Shown piece after piece: positions 17,706 through 27,253 of a stretch of DNA of 64,000 nt (position 1 is its first letter; every line of letters starts with the position of its first letter). The notes beneath the pieces were generated by a model. That model saw only the letters and a list, made by a program, of their open reading frames with translations, did no database searches and was not told the DNA's origin. This DNA comes from Lachnospiraceae bacterium (lineage in GTDB: Bacteria; Bacillota; Clostridia; Lachnospirales; Lachnospiraceae): assembly GCA_024399135.1 (NCBI GenBank), contig JAKSHY010000017.1:1-64000 (forward strand), in the 5' to 3' direction. The translations under genes were made by a program, and so were the position numbers.

Positions 17706-18005
17706 ATGATTAAGAGAGCTTTTACTACTGTTAGTATGTTAGCCACAAGTATGTTAATTATGGCTGACTCAACTAAGATTACCAAAGGATTGGGAGATGC
17801 TGCCGATGATGTAAAGAAAATCTTCGAAACAGCGATTAACCTTTTGTATGCTGTTTGTGCTATTATGGCAATTATTGGTGCTTTCCATGTATATAGCAAA
17901 TGGACAAGCGGTGATCCTGATGTGACAAAGGCTGCTGCAGGATGGGTTGGTGGAATCATCTTTGTGGGTGTGGCAATCACAATCATCAGAGCGGTATTTT
18001 TATAA
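17706..18005 (+). CDS. traE: TraE, VirB2-like small membrane protein (DUF4134)
   Basis: 99 residues: N-terminal signal-like segment, then two hydrophobic helices (~44-64 and ~79-97, ending AITIIRAVFL) separated by a short loop 'SKWTSGDPDVTKAAAGW'. Size, topology and position directly before TraF fit the DUF4134 TraE proteins, regarded as pilin (VirB2)-like subunits. Separated from the gene before by its own promoter. Confidence 0.85.
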   Translation: MIKRAFTTVSMLATSMLIMADSTKITKGLGDAADDVKKIFETAINLLYAVCAIMAIIGAFHVYSKWTSGDPDVTKAAAGWVGGIIFVGVAITIIRAVFL

Positions 18006-18008
18006 TTT

Positions 18009-18323
18009 ATGTTATACAATATCAACAAAGGAGTCGGGCGGCCGCTCGACTTCTTTGGTTTGAAAGGATTTTATATTCTATATTTCGTTGTTGGCATAGT
18101 GGCGGCGTTCTTAATGTTCTTCGTTGTCCGTTTGATCAACGAGGTAGCGGGATATGTAGTTGCAGGTGTGATTGCTATCGTCACATACTTTGTGTGTCAT
18201 TATCTGAATAAGAAGTTTGGAGTGAGCGGTATAGGTCATAAAATGGCGATGGGTATGTGTCCGGAAAGAGTGTCACCTAAAAGAGCAAAGTCATTAGTGG
18301 CGAAAACGAGTCGTAGAAAATGA
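18009..18323 (+). CDS. traF: TraF, VirB3-like inner-membrane protein (DUF4133)
   Basis: 104 residues with two adjacent transmembrane helices (~24-65) after a short N-terminus 'INKGVGRPLDFFGLKG', the usual DUF4133 opening. The gene overlaps the traG start by ATGA (18320-18323), implying coupled translation with the VirB4 ATPase, its usual partner. Confidence 0.85.
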   Translation: MLYNINKGVGRPLDFFGLKGFYILYFVVGIVAAFLMFFVVRLINEVAGYVVAGVIAIVTYFVCHYLNKKFGVSGIGHKMAMGMCPERVSPKRAKSLVAKTSRRK

Positions 18324-20815
18324 ATTTCAACATAAAGGAAAATAGGATCGAGTATTGTTATCCATTGCTCGCATATGAGGACGAGAAGTATCTTGTATCA
18401 AAGAGCGGTGATGTGACGAGGTTGTTTGTGGCAGATATGCCGCAGATTTATAGTTCGTCCAACAAGGAGTTGTTCGGATTTCACGACGCTTGGTGCCGTG
18501 CGATCAACTGCTTGCCGACATACTCGATTGTGCATAAGCAGGATATTTTCAGTGAGGGATCGTATGTAGATACGACACCCGATGACTCATTTTTGAGGAA
18601 ATTGTCCAAACAGCACTTCAACGGAAAGAAATGTCTGACACATAGGTGTTACATTTATGTGACGCTCTCCAACGAGAAAAACTTTAGAAGCGTTGCGTCA
18701 GGTAACTTCATACTACGCAACCGTTTACTCCCTCCCGAAGTTATAAACTACGAGAGGGTGGACAAATTCAATGATAGTGTGGCGCAGTTCTGTCAAATAT
18801 TGGCTGATTCTGGCTTTAATTTGAGGGAATTGACCAGCGAAGAGATTATAGGAACAGACAAAAAGTTCGGTTTGCTTGATCAGTATATCTCCTTGAATTT
18901 TTCGGGAGGGGAAGAATATCTCAGGGATTTGCACACTGACCAGGGCGATTTAAAGGTAGGTGACGATTATGTCAGTTGCTTTTCAGTAGGAGATTTGGAG
19001 GATCTTCCTAATGCGGTGAGTGCTTCTGTTCGTAACGATATGTTGAGTACGGATGTGAGCGAGGTAGGAAACTGCCTTGTGAGTGATATTTGCATGGGCT
19101 TGCCGTTCAACCATATATATAATCAGTATTTTTTCCTTGATGACAACAAACGCATTTTGGCTGATCTCGAAAAGGATGGGAAGAGAATGAGTTCATTTTC
19201 TGCCATAAGCCGAGAGAACGCCATTAACTGCGAGTATAATACGGAGTTTTTAAATGAGGCACATTCAACTTCCAAGAAGATTGTTCTCGCCTCATTCAAC
19301 GTGATGACATGGGATAGTTCATACAAGGGGTTGCTTGAAAAGAACAGTCAGATAGGATCAGCATTGGCGCTGATAGGATGCAATCCTAAGAAGTGCGAGG
19401 TGATAGTACCGCATTTGTTTTGGGCTGGTATTCCTGGAGCTGCGAGCAACTATCCGTCATCGATGAAATTCCTATCGTTCATTCCACAGGCTTGCTGTTT
19501 CATCAACTTCGAGTCCAACTATAAGGATCTCTGCGGAGAGGATGGAAACGGACTGAAACTGACGGATCGGAAGTACGGTATTCCAGTGCTGATTGATGTC
19601 AGCAACGAGCCGATGAATAGAGGTCTAATCGATAACAAGAACAAATTTGTTCTTGGATCTTCTGGTTCGGGTAAGTCGTTCTTCACGAACACGATGGTGT
19701 CGCAGAAGTATATGAGCGGAGACCACATCGTAATTGTGGATGTGGGTGATTCTTATCAAACACTATGTAGCTTGATTAACGAGGAGTCGAACGGAGAGGA
19801 TGGAGTTTACTACACTTATTCGGAGAAGAAGCCGATTTCGTTCAATCCGTTCTATGTTTCTGACTACGAATATCCGGAGGAAAAGGTGATAAACCTATGC
19901 ACCTTGATTCAGGTTCTTTGGAAGAACACGGATGAGAGGTTCAACAGCAATGAGACAACGCAGTTGCGTACTTGCATGCAGAACTATCTCGATTTCGTGA
20001 GGGAGAACAGGAATGTCTTCCCATGCTTCAATACTTTCTATGAGTATTTGAGGGACACTTATAGCAAAAGGGTGAAGGAGCAGAATGTGAGGATCGAGAA
20101 TTTTGACCTTGACAATATGCTTCAAGTCCTTGAACCATACTATGAGGGTGGAACATACGATTTTCTGCTTAATGCGACCGATAAATTGGATTTGCAGTTG
20201 AAGAGGTTCGTAGTCTTCGAGTTGGATAATATCAAGGATAACCCTGTCATCTTCCCAGTCGTGACCTTGATCATCATGGACACGTTCATCACGAAGATGC
20301 GTTTCCTTAATTCCAAGGTGAGAAAGATGATCCTGATCGAGGAGGCGTGGAAGGCTATTTCCAAGGCAGGTATGGCCGAATTCATCAAGTATCTTTACAA
20401 GACCGTTCGTAAGCACAACGGCGAGGTTGCCGTGGTGACGCAGGAACCAGATGATTTGATGGATAATCCTATTGTCAAGGATGCCATCATCAATTCTGCC
20501 GATGTGAAGATCTTGCTTGATTTGAGCAAGTTCACTAACCGATTCGGAAAGATTATGGAAGCGCTCGCTTTGAGCGAGAAGGATGCTGCTTTGGCATTGT
20601 CAGTGAACAAGATGACGAAACCTCCATATAAGGAGGTGTTTATCTCCTTCAACGGAAAATTCTCTTCCGTTTATCGTGTGGAGACATCATGGGGAGAGGC
20701 GTTGTCCTTCACCTCCCGTAAGGAGGAGAAGGGAGCCATTTATGACATCCAAAAGAAGGTGGGTGGAAGCATGAGAAAGGCGATTATCGAATACATGAAA
20801 CAAAAATCAAAATAA
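18320..20815 (+). CDS. traG: TraG, VirB4-type conjugation ATPase
   Basis: 831 residues. Walker A GSSGSGKS at 446-453 and Walker B MILIEEAW at 670-677, followed by 'VAVVTQEPDDL', typical of VirB4. The N-terminal ~430 residues form the family's membrane-proximal domain. Role: cytoplasmic motor energising pilus assembly and substrate transfer in the type IV secretion channel. Overlaps its neighbours at both ends (ATGA with traF, TAATG with traI). Confidence 0.92.
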   Translation: MNFNIKENRIEYCYPLLAYEDEKYLVSKSGDVTRLFVADMPQIYSSSNKELFGFHDAWCRAINCLPTYSIVHKQDIFSEGSYVDTTPDDSFLRKLSKQHFNGKKCLTHRCYIYVTLSNEKNFRSVASGNFILRNRLLPPEVINYERVDKFNDSVAQFCQILADSGFNLRELTSEEIIGTDKKFGLLDQYISLNFSGGEEYLRDLHTDQGDLKVGDDYVSCFSVGDLEDLPNAVSASVRNDMLSTDVSEVGNCLVSDICMGLPFNHIYNQYFFLDDNKRILADLEKDGKRMSSFSAISRENAINCEYNTEFLNEAHSTSKKIVLASFNVMTWDSSYKGLLEKNSQIGSALALIGCNPKKCEVIVPHLFWAGIPGAASNYPSSMKFLSFIPQACCFINFESNYKDLCGEDGNGLKLTDRKYGIPVLIDVSNEPMNRGLIDNKNKFVLGSSGSGKSFFTNTMVSQKYMSGDHIVIVDVGDSYQTLCSLINEESNGEDGVYYTYSEKKPISFNPFYVSDYEYPEEKVINLCTLIQVLWKNTDERFNSNETTQLRTCMQNYLDFVRENRNVFPCFNTFYEYLRDTYSKRVKEQNVRIENFDLDNMLQVLEPYYEGGTYDFLLNATDKLDLQLKRFVVFELDNIKDNPVIFPVVTLIIMDTFITKMRFLNSKVRKMILIEEAWKAISKAGMAEFIKYLYKTVRKHNGEVAVVTQEPDDLMDNPIVKDAIINSADVKILLDLSKFTNRFGKIMEALALSEKDAALALSVNKMTKPPYKEVFISFNGKFSSVYRVETSWGEALSFTSRKEEKGAIYDIQKKVGGSMRKAIIEYMKQKSK

Positions 20816-21444
20816 TGAAGGCGAAAGTTTTTATATTAACATTGTTGTTTGCTACTTATAGCATAAATGGAGTTCCGCAAGGTATTATGGAAGTACATGA
20901 TAGTCAATCTATCCTCCAAAATGCGTTACAATTCGTTAAGCAATGGGCCGAAATGGTGGAGCAGGGTGCAGATCAGGCAGAACAATTGCAGTTGGAATTG
21001 GATGCGGAAACAAGAAGAATCAAGGCCGTTAAGGAGGAAATGGAGGATATTATTAAGATGACCAGAAAGGTTCTTGTGCTTTATAGGGAAATAGATAGAT
21101 GTAATAGTTCTCTCGAAAATCTTAGAAAGAATTTATTGAGAAGTAATTACATGTCAGTTGAGGAGAAATACACGATTTATTCGTATGCGCAGAATTTATG
21201 TTATGACATTGTAAAAAGAAGAAGTGACATAGAAGAAATGGTGAAGGATTGTCAGACATATAGCGAGAATAAGAAGTCGCAAGAGAAAAAAGTAAAGATA
21301 GAGGAGGTGACGGATGTAGTCAGACAGGTAAGAAAGAGTATTGAAAGTATGGAAAGGATGTCTGTGGAACTTATTTCATTTAAGAGAAAAGCGATAGAAC
21401 AGGATTATATGATCCGTAAGTGTTTTTCATTGAAATTATATTAG
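20815..21444 (+). CDS. traI: TraI-like periplasmic coiled-coil protein (DUF4141-type)
   Basis: 209 residues. Signal peptide at 1-19 (MKAKVFILTLLFATYSING), then an almost entirely helical, charged protein with coiled-coil potential (~35-85 and ~150-200). Position between TraG and TraJ and overall form fit the TraI/DUF4141 proteins, which resemble VirB5-like components. AT-richer than traG. Confidence 0.75.
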   Translation: MKAKVFILTLLFATYSINGVPQGIMEVHDSQSILQNALQFVKQWAEMVEQGADQAEQLQLELDAETRRIKAVKEEMEDIIKMTRKVLVLYREIDRCNSSLENLRKNLLRSNYMSVEEKYTIYSYAQNLCYDIVKRRSDIEEMVKDCQTYSENKKSQEKKVKIEEVTDVVRQVRKSIESMERMSVELISFKRKAIEQDYMIRKCFSLKLY

Positions 21445-21447
21445 AAT

Positions 21448-22590
21448 ATGGCACAAGGAGGTTTAATAGAAACAGTTCGTGATAATATAGGTTCGGATAA
21501 AGCGGCATATGATTGGGTTCAAACATTTGCCGATAATTTAAAAATGGAAAATTTTATCGATGAACTTGGAATAGCAACAGACTTTGCTCATGCTTTGTGT
21601 GGATTGTTCGCATTATTCTATGTGTGCAGAATAGTGTGGCGTTCGTGGGCGAATGGAAGTCAACTGGATATTTATAAAGCGATAAAACCATTGGTGATAG
21701 GAATGGCGATAATGTTTTTTAGTACGATTTCATCAGCGGTTGACTTTATAACTGATAGCATAGGCTTGGCAACACAGGAGTTCTCACACGCATGTTCAAC
21801 AAAGTCGGAAGAGCAATTCGAGTCTTATGTAGAAGCAATTGGTAATAGTCAAACAGTAAAGCAACCGAATAACAACAATTCTGATCTTGATGAAAAAGCA
21901 ACAGAAAAGGGAGCCCAAACATTAACAGAAAAAGAGGAAAAAGATTTAGATAAAAGTACATTAAGCAAAATTGCCGATTTATTGGGAGATCTAACATCTG
22001 TGACTATCGCTGCTTCGGTAGGAGCAGCGATTGAGACGGTGATATGGTCGATCTTGCAAAGTTTGGCAGTATTATTAGCTTCTATAATTGCTTGCTGCGT
22101 TTTATGTATGGGATTCATTGGTAAATGTGTTTTTTATTTTTTTGGCCCATTCTTATTTGCGATGGAGTTGATTCCAGGTATGGAAGGTCGAATTTTAGGA
22201 TGGTTTAAAAAATACATGACTTATAGTTTATATCCTTGCATTATAAATATCGTGAATGGTGTTCTTGTGATGTTGATGGTAACTTTAAGTGATTTGATGC
22301 TTGACAATGAATTTTATGCAGGTCACGGATTTATGATGATGGAAAGAGCGGGGATGATACATTTCATAATTAGTTTCATTGGAGCGTTTATGTTCATGAG
22401 TGTACCTTCGGTTGCATCTCAAATCATGGAGACCGCATCCAATGGTCTTGGAGGATCAGGTATGATTCCAGTTTCGTTCGCCGCAGGTAAGGCTGGCGAT
22501 GGTATAGCAAGTAAGATAGGAAAAGGTGCTGCCGCAAGTGCGATGAGTAAGCAGATGTCATCTGACTCAAACTTTAAGGGAGGAGCGTGA
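21448..22590 (+). CDS. traJ: TraJ, VirB6-like polytopic membrane protein
   Basis: 380 residues with about six hydrophobic helices (~48-66, 74-92, 190-230 and 250-330), and a hydrophilic Gln/Asn/Glu-rich stretch at ~120-175. The segment 'GKCVFYFFGPFLFAMELIPGMEGRILGWFKKYMTYSLYPCI' is characteristic of Bacteroidetes TraJ. Expected to form part of the inner-membrane channel. Overlaps traK by 4 bp. Confidence 0.85.
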   Translation: MAQGGLIETVRDNIGSDKAAYDWVQTFADNLKMENFIDELGIATDFAHALCGLFALFYVCRIVWRSWANGSQLDIYKAIKPLVIGMAIMFFSTISSAVDFITDSIGLATQEFSHACSTKSEEQFESYVEAIGNSQTVKQPNNNNSDLDEKATEKGAQTLTEKEEKDLDKSTLSKIADLLGDLTSVTIAASVGAAIETVIWSILQSLAVLLASIIACCVLCMGFIGKCVFYFFGPFLFAMELIPGMEGRILGWFKKYMTYSLYPCIINIVNGVLVMLMVTLSDLMLDNEFYAGHGFMMMERAGMIHFIISFIGAFMFMSVPSVASQIMETASNGLGGSGMIPVSFAAGKAGDGIASKIGKGAAASAMSKQMSSDSNFKGGA

Positions 22591-23219
22591 TGAAGTCATT
22601 AAGGAATTTGGAGAGTGCATTCTCCCTTGTTCGGGTATGTTTCTTTACGGTTATAGCCTGCAATCTGATTTCGGTGCTATTTTGTTTTGGCTACGCGAAA
22701 TGGTTCAATGCGAAGCAGAACGAGAAGATTTACGCCTTGGAGGGCGAAGTGCCAGTGATGATAGCGCTTGGTCAGAATGTGACTGAGAATAGGCAAGCAG
22801 AGGCAAAATCTCAGTTGGAGGTGTTCCATAAGCTTTTCTTCTCCATAGTACCAGATATGGGGGAGATAAAGTATAATATGGGTAAGGCGATGTTGATGGG
22901 AGATAATAGCGTATCGGATCAATATACTATGTTAGACGAGAACGGATATTTCCGTCAGATTTGCGAAGCGCAAATCCGATGTTCTTATGTTTGTGACTCT
23001 GTAAAATTAGATTTATCACACTATCCATACCATGCAATAGTGTATGGAAGGACATCCATTGTGAGAACTTCCGGAACAACTGTGAGGAGATTAGTCACAA
23101 GTTGCAATCTACGTAATGTCTTACGTACAGATGAGATTCCGCATGGATTTTTGATAGAGAAATTTAGAGTAGAAGATAATACTAATATTAGTGAAGTTTC
23201 ATTATTCAAAAATCAGTAA
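22587..23219 (+). CDS. traK: TraK, VirB8-like protein (first copy)
   Basis: 210 residues. Short cytoplasmic N-terminus 'SLRNLESAFSLVRV', one transmembrane helix (~17-37), then a periplasmic domain with 'RQAEAKSQLEVFHKLFFSIVPD' and C-terminal 'GFLIEKFRVEDN', the hallmarks of Bacteroidetes TraK. VirB8-like proteins dimerise and bridge the inner-membrane complex to the core. A second related gene follows after 2 bp. Confidence 0.88.
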   Translation: MMKSLRNLESAFSLVRVCFFTVIACNLISVLFCFGYAKWFNAKQNEKIYALEGEVPVMIALGQNVTENRQAEAKSQLEVFHKLFFSIVPDMGEIKYNMGKAMLMGDNSVSDQYTMLDENGYFRQICEAQIRCSYVCDSVKLDLSHYPYHAIVYGRTSIVRTSGTTVRRLVTSCNLRNVLRTDEIPHGFLIEKFRVEDNTNISEVSLFKNQ

Positions 23220-23221
23220 TC

Positions 23222-23872
23222 ATGGCACAAAACGATTATAAAGATGAATTAATGAAGTATAAAATTATTCTTCTTTCTATAACTATTCTGGCGATGGTGG
23301 CAAATATTTATTTTGTAAAGTCATCATTTGACGAGGCAGAACAAGAAAGAGAGGAAATCTTCATTGCGGATTCGCAAAACACATTGCTTCTTGCATTGTC
23401 CAATGATATAAATACTAATAGAGGCAATGAAGCGAAAGCTGTGGTAGGTAAGATGCACACGCATTTGTTTTATATGACTCCAACTTCATCAGCTATAGAG
23501 GGTGGAATAAAGAAGGCGTGTGATTTATCGGATGCGAGTGTGAAACAATATTGTGATAAGGTGAGGGAATCAGGATGGTATAATAAGATGATGGCAGAGG
23601 GTATAAGCATGGAGTTCATGCAAGATAGCATAGTTTTATATGAATGTGATGTACCTGGATATGATTATATGTTAAAAACTTATGGTAAGACTTGCACAAT
23701 CACATCAACGATCATAGAATTCAAAAGAATAGAAACGACTTGTTACGTACAGGAACAAGGAAGAACAATAGAAAATCCGAATGGCTATAAGTGCTGTAAT
23801 TTTGCAGTTAATAAATTGGAGAGATTGAGAATATTTGAAAGACAAAATGAAGAAAATAAAATGGAGGAATAA
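23222..23872 (+). CDS. Second TraK-like (VirB8-like) paralogue
   Basis: 216 residues; same plan as the preceding TraK: one transmembrane helix (~13-30), then 'IADSQNTLLLALSNDINTNRGNEAKAVVGKMHTHLFYMTP', parallel to 'LEGEVPVMIALGQNVTENRQAEAKSQLEVFHKLFFSIVP' in the first copy, and a matching C-terminal 'CCNFAVNKLERLRIFE'. Sequence is well diverged, with several cysteines in the C-terminal half. CTnDOT-type operons normally carry one TraK, so a tandem duplication with specialisation (heteromeric VirB8) is inferred. Ends 2 bp before the next gene. Confidence 0.75.
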   Translation: MAQNDYKDELMKYKIILLSITILAMVANIYFVKSSFDEAEQEREEIFIADSQNTLLLALSNDINTNRGNEAKAVVGKMHTHLFYMTPTSSAIEGGIKKACDLSDASVKQYCDKVRESGWYNKMMAEGISMEFMQDSIVLYECDVPGYDYMLKTYGKTCTITSTIIEFKRIETTCYVQEQGRTIENPNGYKCCNFAVNKLERLRIFERQNEENKMEE

Positions 23873-23874
23873 AC

Positions 23875-24216
23875 ATGGCAAATGAGGAACAAGAAAAGGA
23901 TAGACTCATAGAGATTCAAGATAAAATGAACTCTATGGATGTGATAAAGAGAAAACGAAGTTTAATGATATTCGCATTTGTATGTGCGGCTATAATCTTG
24001 TTAAGATTGGTTGTTTCTCTTGGTGGTTGTTCAAGAAATAAGGGAAATGAGGATGAAGCCTTGAAAGCCGAGGAGGTTAGGAAAGAACAACAACAAGTAT
24101 TGGAATATTCGCTTGAACGTAAGAAACAATTGGATAGCAATTTTGAAGAAATGCTTGATAAGTTAGTAGAGGAAGATCGAAAAGAAAGGGAATATAAGAA
24201 TGGCGAAGCAAAATAA
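23875..24216 (+). CDS. TraL-like small single-pass membrane protein
   Basis: 113 residues: cytoplasmic charged N-terminus, one transmembrane helix (~28-48, LMIFAFVCAAIILLRLVVSL), then a long charged helical tail. Lies between TraK and TraM and overlaps the traM start by 17 bp, which is the place of TraL in CTnDOT-type operons; sequence evidence is only topology. Confidence 0.6.
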   Translation: MANEEQEKDRLIEIQDKMNSMDVIKRKRSLMIFAFVCAAIILLRLVVSLGGCSRNKGNEDEALKAEEVRKEQQQVLEYSLERKKQLDSNFEEMLDKLVEEDRKEREYKNGEAK

Positions 24217-25297
24217 TAATAGATTCAGGTTAATGTGTATGGGAGTCATCGCTTTCACTGCAGTGTCTGCCATCATATTTGCGGCATTGGGGGGAGGTGA
24301 AGGTATTTCATCCAACGGAGAAGAGTTGGTTGAGGGATTTAATAGTGAACTTCCAAGTGCAAATGTTGAGTCTGTTAGTGATGATCGAGTAACTGCGGCA
24401 CGTAGGGAAGATGAGAGAAGGAAAAAAGAGGAAATGCTTGGCATCACCGGATCACACTTCAACTTATTGGAGATAGAGGAGAAAAAGAAAAAAGAAGAAG
24501 ACATAGATTCGTTGGCAAAAGTTATGCAAGAACAGACAAGAGCTGATTTGGAGAATCAAATAAAAATTCAAGAAGCACAAGCTGGAGTTGTATATAATGC
24601 ACCGGATATATCCACAAGAGAAGATCAAACAAGAAAGAGGGAAGAGAGAAGAAGACAGGTATATAAGGATGCCCAGGATATATTTGGAAAGGATGTGTTG
24701 CCTGATCAAGAGAAACAAGAGGATGTAAAAGAGGAGAAAGTGATTGCGGAGGTAACAAAGTCCGAACCACCAAAAAAGAGAAATGGCTTCAACACCATGA
24801 ATAACAAAAACGGACAAATCAGCGGAAACAGCATCCGTGCGGTTGTGCATGGCACTCACAGCAACTTGACCACCAATAGCCCTGTGAAGTTAAGGTTGCT
24901 TGATCCGTTGAAGGTTGGTGATATTACCGTTCCAAGAAATTCATTCGTATATGGAAAGGTCAGTTTTTCCGATTCGAGGGTGATGATCCAAGTTGATAAT
25001 GTGAAATATCAGAACAATGTTCTTCCTTTCAAAGGAGAGATATTCGACAACGATGGAAGTCGTGGCATCTATGTTCCGGACAATGCCGTGAACGATGCCG
25101 TGAAGGAAGCGGAGAAGGGAGCCGTGAATGAGACACCTTCCGTAAGGGGAGGCGGTGGCACTCTAACCAGTCTTGCTTTGAACTTGACCAACAAGACGGT
25201 TGGAACTATAAAAAATGCGGTGGTGAACCGTGTCGGAAAAAACAAGGTTTCGATAAGCGAGAACTACATGGTCACAATTAGAACAATGGAGAAATGA
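24200..25297 (+). CDS. traM: TraM, VirB10-like protein
   Basis: 365 residues. One N-terminal transmembrane helix (~12-31), a long charged helical linker (~65-190), and a C-terminal beta domain (~200-365: SIRAVVHGTHSNLTTNSPVKLRLLDPLKVGDITVPRNSFVYGKVSF ... GIYVPDNA) typical of the TraM/VirB10 family, which spans both membranes. Overlaps traL-like and traN genes (ATGA). The linker coding region is visibly AT-rich, the C-terminal domain GC-richer. Confidence 0.88.
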   Translation: MAKQNNNRFRLMCMGVIAFTAVSAIIFAALGGGEGISSNGEELVEGFNSELPSANVESVSDDRVTAARREDERRKKEEMLGITGSHFNLLEIEEKKKKEEDIDSLAKVMQEQTRADLENQIKIQEAQAGVVYNAPDISTREDQTRKREERRRQVYKDAQDIFGKDVLPDQEKQEDVKEEKVIAEVTKSEPPKKRNGFNTMNNKNGQISGNSIRAVVHGTHSNLTTNSPVKLRLLDPLKVGDITVPRNSFVYGKVSFSDSRVMIQVDNVKYQNNVLPFKGEIFDNDGSRGIYVPDNAVNDAVKEAEKGAVNETPSVRGGGGTLTSLALNLTNKTVGTIKNAVVNRVGKNKVSISENYMVTIRTMEK

Positions 25298-26406
25298 GAA
25301 TACAAAGGATATTGCTTGTAGCCTTGATGTTGGTTCAAGGGTTGTGCTTCGCCCAGAAGAATGTAAAGCCGATTCACATTGAAATGAATGATCGGAAATA
25401 TATGTTCTTCAAGTTTCCTACCGATATTAACTATGCGGATATGGGAAGCCAGGATCTCATGGCGGAGAAGTGTCTTGGCAAGGTATTGAAGTTGAAGGCT
25501 GAGATACCATATTTCGACAAGACGAACCTGAGTGTGGTGACTACCGACGGAAAATATTACAGTTTCATTGTCGAGTATAATCCAAATCCGTCATACATAG
25601 CCGTGGACATGGCGAATGTCAAGGACAGCATCATATCTAAGGATGTGATCAAATCGACGGAAATTGAGGTGAGCGACATCCATACGACGCACATCATCCT
25701 TCCATCCCAAGTTGGCGATATTGCCATCGGGCATGAGGAGGTGATCAGTGAGAAAGCCGAGGACATTGACAACATCGTGAAGGTGAAGAGTGTCGTGGAC
25801 GAGAACGAGGAGTTCTTTGAGACTTCAATCACCGTTGTCACGGTGGATGGCAACATTTATCCGATGGTTGTGAACTATGCGAAGAATCCGAAGGAAATGA
25901 GCATATCTTTCTCCGATGGAGGCAACGCTTTGTTCAGGGGAGTCAATGTGAACGACGAAAACATGAAGAAGATGTCCGAATGGATCATCAGGAAAGGACA
26001 ATATATTAATGATTTGGGGAGGGAGGACTACAAGATGATATTCCAGCTATATAGCGTCTTCACCGACCAGGATATTATTGCTTTCTATCTTCATGCGAAG
26101 AACAGCAGTAAGATTGACTATTCGATAGACTTCGTAAAGGCGTACATCGCCGATAAGAAGGAGGAGAAGAAGACTGCCATGCAGGAGGAGGAGATTTATC
26201 CGATCTATAGTTATTATAGTGGTGACAACAAGGTCATACACGGTAAGAGTGGCATGGATATTGTCATATTTTATAAGAAGTTTACGATACCGAAGAAGAG
26301 GATCCTCTACTTTGAGTTGTTCGAGGAAAATGGTGGTCGGCACATCAAGTTCACGGCTCCGAACAAGACGATTATTAATGCGGAAGTGATGCAAAAATTA
26401 GATTAA
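25294..26406 (+). CDS. traN: TraN, VirB9-like protein (DUF4138)
   Basis: 370 residues. Signal peptide 1-20 ending in CFAQ; then two beta-rich repeats 'FFKFPTDINYADMGSQDL ... LSVVTTDGKYYSFIVEYNPNP' and 'IILPSQVGDIAIGHEE ... ITVVTVDGNIYPMVVNYAKNP', typical of TraN/DUF4138. VirB9-like proteins build the outer-membrane core with VirB10. Overlaps traM by 4 bp. Confidence 0.88.
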   Translation: MRIQRILLVALMLVQGLCFAQKNVKPIHIEMNDRKYMFFKFPTDINYADMGSQDLMAEKCLGKVLKLKAEIPYFDKTNLSVVTTDGKYYSFIVEYNPNPSYIAVDMANVKDSIISKDVIKSTEIEVSDIHTTHIILPSQVGDIAIGHEEVISEKAEDIDNIVKVKSVVDENEEFFETSITVVTVDGNIYPMVVNYAKNPKEMSISFSDGGNALFRGVNVNDENMKKMSEWIIRKGQYINDLGREDYKMIFQLYSVFTDQDIIAFYLHAKNSSKIDYSIDFVKAYIADKKEEKKTAMQEEEIYPIYSYYSGDNKVIHGKSGMDIVIFYKKFTIPKKRILYFELFEENGGRHIKFTAPNKTIINAEVMQKLD

Positions 26407-26411
26407 TAGAT

Positions 26412-27251
26412 ATGAGGTACTTAGGTTTAATTTTAGTTATTTTAGTTGCTTTGACCTCCTGCGATAGTAGGGAGGATTGGTTCGATAGAAACGACATGGG
26501 CCCTGACATCGAGTTCACGTTGAATGGGGTGACGGACACTATCAGTAAGGGAGACAAGAGAGTGATAGAGATTAATCTCTATCCGACAATAATGAAGGAT
26601 CATTGGATTTCGTCCGATACCGTTCACCTTATTGTGAAGGGTATTTCGGATGAATATCAACTTCCGCTCCAGGAAATCATAATCGATGACATGAAGATGT
26701 CGATGAATACGAATTTCTTCGAGAGTAACGAGAAAAATGAGGTTGATGTGACGTTATATCATAGATATTACCTAAGTGACTATGATACATTCTTCGACAA
26801 TGACACAACTGTGAAATTGCTTGAGACGTTCAATCAGTCATTGGTAGTTATTGATGGATTCGATAAACAAACGAACTATACGATCAAGGTAAATATATGG
26901 AGTCTTGTGCCACCTACACCGGTATTGACCGTGAGCAAGCTTTCCGATGAGGGCGAATACAATTTCTCCCTTGAAAAGAGTTACGACCGTGACGGAAAGG
27001 TGGAGAAATACGAGTGGTGCATAGACGGAAATGTCGTGCCATACACTTTCAAGGATAAGAGGTTCGATTGGAACAAGGGAGTATGGCAGTCAGGCAACGC
27101 CGCATACGGAGGAAAGTATGTGAAAGCGACTACGATCAGTAGCGTGAACCATGCCTTTCAGGAGTCTGGCGAGCATATCATCTATTACCGCTGTATGGAT
27201 GATATGGGTGTGTGGTCAATGTGGTATAGTGAAAAAATTAATGTGGAGTAA
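26412..27251 (+). CDS. Lipoprotein in tra operon, possibly TraQ-like
   Basis: 279 residues. Lipoprotein signal with lipobox LTSC (Cys17). The first ~160 residues are beta-rich and contain a segment (EFTLNGVTDTISKGDKRVIEI) reminiscent of DUF3872/TraQ lipoproteins; the last ~110 (PTPVLTVSKLSDEGEYNFSLEKSYDRDGKVEKYEWCIDG ... IIYYRCMDDMGVWS) look like a PKD-type Ig fold. Longer than typical TraQ and located before, not after, TraO. Likely an outer-membrane-associated accessory of the transfer apparatus. Confidence 0.55.
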   Translation: MRYLGLILVILVALTSCDSREDWFDRNDMGPDIEFTLNGVTDTISKGDKRVIEINLYPTIMKDHWISSDTVHLIVKGISDEYQLPLQEIIIDDMKMSMNTNFFESNEKNEVDVTLYHRYYLSDYDTFFDNDTTVKLLETFNQSLVVIDGFDKQTNYTIKVNIWSLVPPTPVLTVSKLSDEGEYNFSLEKSYDRDGKVEKYEWCIDGNVVPYTFKDKRFDWNKGVWQSGNAAYGGKYVKATTISSVNHAFQESGEHIIYYRCMDDMGVWSMWYSEKINVE

Positions 27252-27253
27252 TC

